Below, in pieces: positions 51,961 to 60,583 of a DNA stretch of 64,000 nucleotides. This DNA comes from Erythrocercus mccallii (taxonomy: Eukaryota > Chordata > Aves > Passeriformes > Dicruridae), in contig VZRG01001964.1 in the NCBI GenBank assembly GCA_013397435.1, forward strand, positions 62,352 through 126,351, given 5' to 3'. The notes under the pieces were generated by a model. That model saw only the letters and a program-made list of their open reading frames with translations, had not been told where the DNA came from and did not search any database. The position numbers and the translations under genes are program-made. The stretch's first letter is position 1, and each line of letters starts with the position of its first letter.

Positions 51961-52541
51961 TGTCCTGGTTTGGGACAAAATTAAGGGGAAGTTTCCAGAA
52001 GGAATTCTCCTAGAAACCCACCTCCACAAACTCCTCCCCACCCCCACCGGATCCAGGAAGAATTTCCTTGGAGGGAAAAGTGGAAAAAACCTGTTTATTA
52101 GTAAATATCCAAAAGAACACTTCCCAACACAGAAAGAAGGAGAACCCAGATGACTCCGAAGTCGCTTTTCACCAGGTAGCCAGTCTCTGTGCGGGAAGGG
52201 TGCAGAAGCGTCTTTTACAGGCTCCGGGGGGCCCCTGGTTCCCAGATTTCCAAGGGTCGATCTCAGAGCCGGTCACTGTGTCTTCGGGGGGCGGGGGAAT
52301 AAAGGGAGAGGGAAAGAAGAACAAAAGCAAGCAAGCAAGCAAAAAAAAAGAGAAAAAGAAGCGGCCGAAGCAGTAGCAGCAAAAAGCAGCAGCAGCAGCA
52401 AGCGAGCCAAAAGCGAAAGTAAGTCCGAAAAAAAAAAAGGCCGTCCCAGCCCAGACGATGGGGTGAGGGGCACGGCTACTTAGACAAAACAGGGGATCCA
52501 CGATTGGGATATAGGCACGGTCACACAGTCACCCCATGACA
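51961..52541 (-). mobile_element. solo LTR of an avian ERV, 581 bp, with perfect 5-bp target duplication
   Basis: The minus strand begins TGTCATGGGGTGACTGTG (from 52541) and ends AAACCAGGACA (51961). GTTTC flanks it on both sides (51956-51960 and 52542-52546), a 5-bp target duplication. The minus strand has TATA-like TGTAAAAG (plus 52212-52219) and then AATAAA (plus 52094-52099), about 120 bp apart. GC-rich and CpG-bearing, with internal AAGC and CAG runs (about 52326-52340 and 52385-52402). Frames of 102 and 110 codons within it are by-products. No gag, pol or env is attached, so it is a recombined solo LTR. Confidence 0.92.
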
Positions 52542-53279
52542 GTTTCACTACAGGTAACCTTTTCATAACTGTTATAAATGAATTGCCAATTCAATTATTA
52601 TTAAAAGAGAAATTTATTAATTACAAATATGATGGAAATATAAAAAGTCTGCGAGCCAAAATCAACAGTGTCGGGCCTAGGAAACTGGCACTGGTGGAAC
52701 AGAGAAACAAGGTCTATCTGGGCAATCCCTCTCTGTCCACAGATTGTCTGGTGTTATAGATGAGTCTAAGGGATAATTTGTGCTGAAATATTTTATAAGA
52801 ATATATTGTTATAATTTAGAAATAGTCTTTTTATAAAACAAGATTCTTCCAGGAAAGTTACCAAAGAACAAGACAGTGCTGCTCCAGGGCGAAGATCACA
52901 CCTACATTCCAGAGATAAGAGACAGGCCATTGTACTCCCACATGGCCACACCATTCATGCAGGAGAGGTGTGAAGAAACTGTTTCTCTCTTACCAAGAAA
53001 CCAGAATGACTCTTCCCAGAACAGCCATTTCAGATAAACTGGACACTTAATGAAAATAGGCTGGATCATCATCAGCCAATGACGACCATCAACCCTTTTG
53101 TTTAATGGAGGCACGGTTCTTTTCAGCCAAATTGAATAGACAAAACTGCCTTTATTCCAAACCCAGGAAACACCCAGCCATGGCAGAAACTACATTGTTT
53201 TATTCCGGGAAAGCTTTTTCCTATCAAAAGAAACTGTATTCTACCTTTGTGCAGCCTCGCCCGAGGCTACTAAAGACAG

Positions 53280-53287
53280 TATAAAAA
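53280..53287 (+). promoter_or_regulatory. TATA box of the inner family-B LTR
   Basis: TATAAAAA follows GACAG, about 530 bp from the LTR start and about 160 bp before AATAAA. That is the usual U3-R-U5 order of a retroviral LTR promoter. Activity is not known. Confidence 0.7.
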
Positions 53288-53439
53288 CTCAAAGCACGGA
53301 AGACAGTTCGTGGAGAGCAGACAATGTCCATTTAGATGCCGTCATGCTGCTCCACCAAGTGCCAGTTCCTAGGTCGGCACTTTAGACTTTGGTTCGTGGC
53401 TTGCTTTTTCATTTCTCAAATTTTATCCATTTTGTAATC

Positions 53440-53445
53440 AATAAA
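53440..53445 (+). terminator. polyadenylation signal of the inner family-B LTR
   Basis: AATAAA in the context GTAATCAATAAATTT, conserved in the LTR at 59874-60579 (60524-60529). Its place near the LTR 3' end fits the R region signal. Confidence 0.75.
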
Positions 53446-53496
53446 TTTATTCTTTTTATTAAAAATCGAATTGGCGATTTTTCATTTATAACACCA

Positions 53497-53505
53497 GCTT
53501 TTATA
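53497..53505 (-). promoter_or_regulatory. TATA box of the outer family-B LTR
   Basis: The minus strand reads TATAAAAGC in a context matching the other family-B TATA regions (AGTATAAAA). The inner LTR joins only 3 bp beyond it on the minus strand, so the outer promoter is cut from its own transcribed region. Confidence 0.7.
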
Positions 53506-54081
53506 CTGTTTTAGTAGCCCCTGGCTAGGGCTTACAATGGAAAATACAGTTCTGTGATAGAAAGAAAAAGCTTCTTTGATTAAACAATGTTGTTCTTTGG
53601 TTCGGCTGGGTGGGTTTCCAAATCTGGCTGAAAGGGAGTATCAGTCTCTTGATTTGTTCCAGTTCGATTGAAAGGAGTCCCTACTTCAGCTTGAAGAGGA
53701 ATTAATGATCCTTGATGGCCAGTATTTGTCTCTGGTTCTATTTTTAGTACGTTTGGAGAGGTGTACGGTTCTTCTGAAAGGAGCTGTTTGAGGAGGGGTG
53801 TTCCGGCCGTTGATGGAATCAGGTAGCTTCTTGTCACCTCTTTGCTTATCAGTGGTAGCAAGTCAGGATGAATGGCGAGTCCATTATGTCTGGGGAACAA
53901 TGGTTCCCCCACCTATCTTTGGGGTGTAAATGAAGGCACCCCTCCCTGGACCAAGGTCTCCCAAACTATGGTTGTTTGGGAAACTTTACTTACAGAGAAG
54001 ATATTTCTTTGATATTATCATAATACATAACAAAAAATATTCCGGCACGAATTACCCTTCATGTTCATCTATAACAATAAC

Positions 54082-57000
54082 CTTTTAAATCTCATTGGAT
54101 TCCTCTGAGTGAGGATCTTGATACAACATGGGAATTGAACCTTTCCTTCTTGAGAGATTTCTAACCACCAGGCTCTGGACCATTCTGGATTGACACAGCT
54201 TGACCACTTCTGCCATTGATGCCAGGTGCAGCCCAGAGGTCTGATCCTCACTGCAGCAGGAGGAAGTAATGGAGGAAAAGCAAGCATGTTAATCCAACGA
54301 TTTTGACATGTTTGGACAGGGGCTATCCCACACATGCGTCTTTGCTCCAGACAAGAATCCCTTGATTTTTTTCTTAGCAATTTTCCAAAGTGCCCTAAAT
54401 TATGGATTATTGGAATCTGACCTTCTGTGATAGATCTGATCCTGCGAATTGTTGCATCCTCATGTGGTTCCCCCACTGATTTCACACTCTGGGCAAGTAA
54501 GGAAGGTTGCCCTGTCACTGAATATGTGAACAAGCTCCTTCTGAAAATGAGTCCCAAGTCCCCTCTTGCCCCTTGCGATGGGAATAATGGCACTGTGCTC
54601 ATGAGAGAGAATGGTGAAGGAGTCACTGGCATCTCTTCCCCTTTTTTCTTGGTCCTTAGAGGAAGATCCTACTCCTTCCTCAGGCTGATGGCAGATCAAG
54701 CCTACTACTTCTGTCCCATGGTCATGGAAGAGTGGGAATTAAACCCCTGCTTCAGAACTCCTGGCTTGGGCAATGCTCCTTAAGTGCAGAGTTACCACAG
54801 AGTGAAGGCAAGGCCTTCACAATGAGAAAAGTCTGACTCCCTCATTTTGATCATAACCTCCACATTCCTGGGGTTTTTTATCCAGTTTCATGCTGGGAAG
54901 TGAATCAGGCCCCAGATAAAAGAATGTCCACATCTAAGGAAAGTTTACTGGTGGGCATAGGAGCATGCACATGTGGGCAAGGATTGAAGTGTGAAGAATA
55001 AGGAAAAGCCAAAATTTAAGAGTTTTGAATTAACATTCTCTGCTGAAAGAGAGCAAATTGCCCTAATCGGTATTGCTAGATTAAATCTCTTGTATCTGGT
55101 CCATTGCAGGTAATATTTTAGAAAAAAAAAGTGGCCTTTATTGATTACAGTAATTATTTCATACTATTTTCAATGACAGCTTTCTTAAGGACAGGAAAAA
55201 TCAGCTGTCTGCTTTGGTCAGTTTGACCTGCTATCTGTATCTTGAGAGTTTTTGTTGTTTTATTAGCGTACATAAAAAGAGCTCATGGCTTTCATCCTGC
55301 CAGGTCTGAGTGGAAAACACAGTGCAGAAAGTTTTGACATGAGTACAAACAAGTCTGCTTTCTCATAAACATGTAGAGGTTTAGTGCTTTGAACTCAAAT
55401 AAATCAAGACATAAAGTATTTATTTTCAAAAGACAAATGTTTTCTTCATGAAGTGTTACTGAAACTGTAGTTCATGTGCCTGCTGCTGTGTAGTTCTCGC
55501 TTTACACTGAGTTTCCTACAGGAATGACATCTCATTATTTCATGCATCATGTTCTCCAACTTGGTAGAAGCTGGTGATGCCTCATGCCAGTTTCATCATC
55601 CTAGTGGAAAATGGGAACTGGGTCCATATAAGCCCAGCCTAGAGAATTAATGTAGAGTGTGGCTCCTGAACTACTCTACCTCAGCTCGCCACATGGATGT
55701 TTTGGAGGTGAAACAGTCTGTTTTCATTTAAAATCTTCAGAATAGCTGCATTTTTCCTTCTCCTCCTATTCAGAAGACACAATTTACAAGATGGTATGCT
55801 GAATTTTGGAAACCAATTTTTTCATGGAAAAATTGTTGAGAATAGCCCTACATCTTGTTCTTTTGAAGTTTTATATTTATTAACACCACAAATGGTCATA
55901 ACAGCCACTGTTGCAGCAGAAAAAGCCAGGAAAAGGAGGAGCTGCCAACTAGACACAAATTCCACAGTAGCCAAACATTACATTTTCAAGCCATCACTAA
56001 ACATTATGAGTGAGCTTGGAAAGATGATTTGGCACAATAATGGGCAGGCCACCACAGCCTGTTCTGTACTGAGAGGTAAAAGAAAAAGCCTTGGCCTCTA
56101 CTCTTGGCAGCTTAGTGCTTGTAAAATAGATTGAAAGCACTTTACATTTTTCTTTAAAGCAGCAGGTAAAAAAGTGTGAAATGTGGCAGACACAAGTTAA
56201 CAGCTCCTCTGAATAACAACCTTTTTCCTTCCAAAATTTAGATCTTGTTCCCTTTACTCCTCCAATTCATTCTCTCAGCCTTTGCATCATTTAAGTTTCC
56301 TCTCTGACTCCTAGAAACAGTCATTGACATGAATGATGATCAGGGGAAGGAAAAGGGAGGTAACTTAGCTTTGTCTGCTTGAAGTTGCTGCTTCAGCAGC
56401 TTTAAGTTGTCTGTGTCACTTGGTTGTGATGGAGAAAGGAGTAATTGCAGAACAGCTCAGTCTTTGCCATGGAGACAGTGATGGGGAGAGTGTATCTGAT
56501 GAAACTCGCTCAAAACCAAGTGACAAAGTTTTTTCCCCTGTAGAAAAGCAATTAATTACTGTGTCACTGAGAGCCTCATCACCTGGTATCATGGGCACCC
56601 TGTTAAGTAACCCCCTTCTTAAACCTCTCAAGACACACCTAACATTCATGCTCCCTAATCCATTTCCAATCTCCTTGCTCCTGATTTCTGATCTACTTCA
56701 ACTTTCTACACATTACTTTTCTGTTAAGATAGGTTCCTATGGGAACCTATAGGAAACCTATGGGAAGAAGAAACTAGTTTCTGATTTTTTTATGTTAGAT
56801 TGTTAGCAGTACATAAACAAAAGATAGACATGTTGGACAACCTTCTTCTGAGGAGCATGATGACCATTTGGCTTGGACACCTGAGCAAGACATAAAATAC
56901 AGTGTCTTCTTCACTTGTTGCTTTTCAGTTTCATTTCATATTTCATGAAGGCGGGGCTTTCTAAAACAGGCACCTAAGAAAGACCAAGTTTTGGCATATT

Positions 57001-57282
57001 AGGGACTTGAAGAATCATTGGGTAAAAACATGGGAGTTAATTTTGATTCCATAAAATTACTTTGTTTACAAAATTGTTTTATCCTTTCCTCTACCATTAT
57101 ATTGTTCAGTTTTTTCTCTTTAATATATGGAATACTGCCCTGTAAGGACCTTTTGGGTTCCTTTAAAAAAAGGACAGACCTATCAGGGGCCAGTTCTGTG
57201 CTATTGGCATGTAGTTTGACCACTGGGAAAACAGGATTTTGGGGAAATAAAGCTAAGGATGTGTTAGAGCTGCTTTCTGGTA
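54082..57282. other. no gene recognised; holds the longest open frame of the window
   Basis: The minus frame 54069-54632 is 187 codons, with a plus frame of 118 codons over its 5' part. Neither shows a domain I know, and the minus frame's last codons run into the LTR flank. Two GGTTCRAATCC-like (tRNA B-box-like) motifs occur on the minus strand at 54130-54141 and 54734-54746, without a tRNA fold around them. A 9-bp palindrome lies at 56729-56750. Confidence 0.5.
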
Positions 57283-57620
57283 ACACCACATGGCAGCTGC
57301 CGCGCCAGCTGGCCCAGACCCTGCTGCCCCTGGGTGGCTGGGCTGGGCCTGCGGGTGCCGCTGCCCCTGCAGGGGAGCGACCCAGCCGTGCCTGGTCCAA
57401 TCACAGCGGGGCAGGAGAGGAAAAGCCCCCGCAGCTGCCGGTGTCGCCAGCCGGGGCTGGGGGCATGTTCTCCCCACCTTCCTTCCTTGGGGAGCAGCCC
57501 TGAGCGGCCCATGCCATGAGAGGTGGAAAAGAGGCATCCACCAGCCTGCCCCATCACATGGTTTGGAGAACTTTGCAGCTCCCACGGCAGGGACCACGTG
57601 ACCACCGCAGGCCTCTTTAA
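57283..57620 (+). other. GC-rich, CpG-bearing block
   Basis: Marked GC-rich block in AT-rich surroundings, with CTGCCGCGCCAGC at its start. It also holds TCCAATCACAGCGGGGC (about 57397-57413), which puts a CCAAT-type motif next to a GC box. Frames stay open in several phases on both strands (up to 161 codons plus and 153 minus), as expected from base composition. It could be part of an ERV promoter or a small CpG island. No transcript evidence is available. Confidence 0.45.
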
Positions 57621-57842
57621 CTCTTTCCCACCAGCAGATGAAACTTCCAGAGTCCTGGCCTCTCCTGGAGTGAAGACAAGACAAAGTAATTGACCAATAA
57701 AGAAAACATACCATGAGACTTAAGTCAGTGAAGAGGGAGTGAAAAGACTCTTTGGGGCAAGGATAAGGAGTGGCCTAATGTGGCTGGACATTTTTAGTAA
57801 TATGGAGAATGGACTTTTTTCATGTAACATATAGATGCTGTT

Positions 57843-58420
57843 TGTGGCGGATGTAAAGTGCTAGTAAAAGTGATATGAAGTTTTTTTGCTCCTAAGGAAA
57901 AAGGAGATTTTTAGTTTTGAGTTGAAGATGATTTTGGAAAGAGAAGAAGAGAATCTTTGTTTTATACTAGAGGAGGCATCCTTAAACAGTACCCCTAATA
58001 AGCAGGTTATGGCCCATATGCAGTGTTGGGAAAGCTGCTAATGGTTAGGATTTCACAGTTTGCAGAAGATCCTTTCAGGCCACTGCAGATGTGTGGCACG
58101 AAGGCCACCAGAGGACTGTTCTTTGTGTGGCCATGTCTCCATGAGACTCAGACTTCTTTCCTAAAAGAACTGATAAAAGATTATTTTTTAAATGGTAAAA
58201 CTGACTGAAATTACAAGTTTTGTCTTTTTATGTTGTGTGTAGAAAAGTGAATACTTGTGGGGGGAGAGAAGGATTTTTTTGAAAGTTTTGTTTTGTTTTT
58301 TTCTTACTTTCTTCTTCCTAATGTGTGTAAATAAACTATCTTTTGTAATTTTAAGGTAAGCCTTTGTTTTTTGAGTTCTCCTAGTCAATATCTAAAAATA
58401 GTAAACACTAAACCATCACA
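57843..58420 (+). mobile_element. LTR-like segment, unassigned
   Basis: Ends AACACTAAACCATCACA at 58420, preceded by an AATAAA (58330-58335) about 90 bp upstream, as in an LTR. TGTGGCGGATG at 57843 would be the matching start and pairs imperfectly with the complement of the end (TGTGATGG). The flanks share only GTT, so no convincing target duplication exists. The real start may lie further upstream, in or before the GC-rich block. Confidence 0.35.
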
Positions 58421-59344
58421 GTTGCTCTACATCATCATTGCATGTCTGAAAGATTCACTTGTGGAGCATTCAGGTTGCTCCTTACTTTGTGAGTGATCAT
58501 TCACAAATATACCGCAAGAGCTGGTGATGCTGCAGTTTCTTATCCCTCGTCATTGTACTACTTAAAGAAGAGGGCTTGCAAACCAGCCCAAAAACGCTGC
58601 TGTAAGCTATTGCACTGGGTTTCAAGTTTAGAATCCACCCCGCTGTTCCACCACCCTCCACAAAATAATGCTGTTGTTAGATGTACTGAGTTTGACAGAG
58701 GATTAGCTGTCCAGGAGAAAAGGCTTTATGCTCTCAACAGTTGTTTCAAACATCAGCAATGAACTCTAATGTTCTGTCTGTGATGTCTTAGCTTTCTACT
58801 GATTCTTCAGAATCACAATTTAACTCCTCTGAAAAGAAATATAGATGATTTTTTTTTTAATTCTACAGTTCTTTTAATAGATAGGCTTGTAATGATAGCA
58901 TCATTTTTTCTTACTGCAACCTTAAAGAGGAGGCAATACATTAAAGTGGTAAAGTTCACAGTATCAGTTGAACTAATGAGTATCTCTCTGGTCAGAAGGA
59001 AGCAGAGGGAAAGAGGGGCTGATTTCCCTTAGAGGTCGTTTGTTGCAGTTCAGTAACCCAGTTGTCACTCATTGCTTGGAACATGTTAATGTAGAGAGAT
59101 GAGGCCAGAAGTGGCTGTGGGCAAAAGTGAAATCCAGCCAGAAGGGCTGAGCAAATTCATGCTGTGTGGGATTTACCAGGCTGAGGAGCAGGGAGGCAGG
59201 GTCCCTGCAGAAGCTGCTTTTTAAGAAGAAGAAGTGCAGCACTCTATGCTGATGCAGACACATTGCTCTACAGCACCTGTATTTTCTTCTAGCCAAGCCC
59301 TGAAATTCATTCAGGAGGAATTACATCAAGGGGACCAGTCAGGA
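58421..59344. other. no gene recognised
   Basis: Frames under 90 codons. A T-run lies at about 58850-58860. No repeat ends were identified. Confidence 0.5.
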
Positions 59345-59640
59345 AAAGACACCTGCAGCGTGTACCTATAATACCCTGACGGCCCAGGGACAGAGCCCCC
59401 GAGTACCGCTGTAACCAACACATGGAGGACAAAGATCTTCACAAAGAAGTGCCAGGAGTTGGACTTCTAAGTCTTTATTAGGCTCCTGAAATAAATGCAG
59501 TTTTTCAAAAGAGTTCAGCACTGGGGAGATCACATTCAGAGTCTCCTTCTCAAGTGGGGTTACCATTAAGCAGGATATGCAGCTCCCATACTGGGAAGCC
59601 CAGATTAGCATAACCACATGCAAATTTTCACACAGCACAG
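59345..59640 (-). mobile_element. possible LTR remnant, minus strand
   Basis: On the minus strand, CCTAATAAAGACTTAGAAGT (AATAAA at plus 59474-59479) is followed by CTTCTTTGTGAAGATC, then GGGGGCTCTGTCCCTGGG and GCCGTCAGGG. A polyadenylation signal followed by a short GC-richer end is LTR-like, but no paired end or target duplication was found. Confidence 0.3.
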
Positions 59641-59873
59641 AAAAGAACCAATTTCAGACTATAAAGTTAGGTTTTTAATAGCTTTTTTTCATCATCATAT
59701 TAAAAATCAAGTGGGTCCCATGAACAGCATGCCTAACAAAGCCTGGGTTTTCACTGATTTGTGTCTTGTGACTCGATTTACAATAATTTTAGAAGATGAA
59801 ACTTCCAGCTGAAGCCTTTGTTGCCCTGGAGGGCATGGATAAGTGCATAGGGTTCACATGGCAGATTTGCTCA

Positions 59874-60579
59874 TGTTATAGATGAATCTAAGATATAATT
59901 CGTGCTAAGATATTTTATAAGAATATGTTGTTAAAACGTAGAAACAATCTCTGTATAAAATCAGTTTTTCCTAAGAAAGTTACAGGATACCAAGCAGTTG
60001 CAGATGGGTGGAGATCACACTCGAATACCAGAGATAAGGGACAGCTATTGTGTCCCAGCGAAGCACCGTCCTCTCCATTCAGCTGGCAGAAGTGTGAATG
60101 ACTCCTCCCAGAGCAGCAAAAATCGAACACTTAACTTTAATAGCTGGACTATAATCGGCCAGGAACAAGCTATCAAGCCTATTGTATAGCAAAAACATCG
60201 TCTTTTCAGCCACATAAAGAGACAACGACTGCTTCTGTTTCAAACCCAGGAACACCCAGACACACCGATACTACATTTTTTAATTCTGGGAAAATTTTAA
60301 CCTACCAAAAGAAGCCGTTTACCTTCATTGTTCACCCTCGCCACAGGCTACAAAGACTAGTGTAAAAACCCACAGCATGAAACACTTTTCGTGGAAGCAG
60401 GAAGGGGTGTCCTTTAGATGGCATCACTCTGTTTCCACCAAGTGCCGGGTCCCTGGGTCGGCACTTTGGACTTTGGTTCATGGCTTGCTTTTCTATTTTC
60501 AAAATTTTATCCATATTGTAATCAATAAATTTATTTAATTTTTATTAAAAATTGAATTGACGATTTTTCATTTCTAACA
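59874..60579 (+). mobile_element. solo LTR (family B), 706 bp, 4-bp target duplication
   Basis: Starts TGTTATAGATGAATCTAAGA, ends GATTTTTCATTTCTAACA. CTCA flanks it directly on both sides (59870-59873 and 60580-60583). The plus-strand signals are AATAAA at 60524-60529 and a decayed TATA (TGTAAAAA, 60361-60368). It resembles the LTRs at 52752-53493 and 52570-54076 throughout. No internal retroviral sequence is attached, so the provirus was lost by LTR-LTR recombination. Confidence 0.92.
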
Positions 60580-60583
60580 CTCA

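Larger units (their letters stand above)
52752..53493 (+). mobile_element. solo LTR (family B), 742 bp, nested in the opposite-strand copy
   Basis: Starts TGTTATAGATGAGTCTAAGG and ends GATTTTTCATTTATAACA. It matches the LTR at 59874-60579 along its length, for example CCAAGTGCC, GGTCGGCACTTT and GACTTTGGTTC near 53357-53396. TATA box 53280-53287 and AATAAA 53440-53445 confirm plus orientation. The flanks are CTGG and CCAG, so no direct target duplication is visible. It is the later insertion, because it splits the outer LTR. Confidence 0.92.
52570..54076 (-). mobile_element. solo LTR (family B), interrupted by a same-family LTR; 5-bp target duplication
   Basis: The minus strand starts TGTTATAGATGAACATGAAG (from 54076), continues to 53494, and resumes at 52751 to end CAATTCATTTATAACA at 52570. 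Together this is about 766 bp. ATAAC at 52565-52569 and 54077-54081 is a perfect 5-bp target duplication across the whole composite, showing that both pieces are one older insertion. The minus TATA box TATAAAAGC is at plus 53497-53505. The minus 110-codon frame 53580-53912 lies in its U3 and is not a gene. Family name unknown to me. Confidence 0.9.

Noticed and set aside
53580..53912. 110-codon minus frame
   Set aside because: It lies wholly within U3 of the outer family-B LTR, and the other copies do not suggest a conserved frame.
54069..54632. Longest open frame in the window (187 codons, minus)
   Set aside because: No recognisable domain, an overlapping 118-codon plus frame, and its last codons run into the LTR flank and target duplication. 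Open length alone does not support a gene.
54130..54746. Two tRNA B-box-like motifs on the minus strand (plus 54130-54141 and 54734-54746)
   Set aside because: No A box at the right distance, no cloverleaf pairing and no SINE-like tail that I could find.
57018..57714. Overlapping frames of 161 codons (plus) and 133 to 153 codons (minus)
   Set aside because: Several phases are open on both strands over a GC-rich block, which is expected where stops are rare. No domain was recognised.
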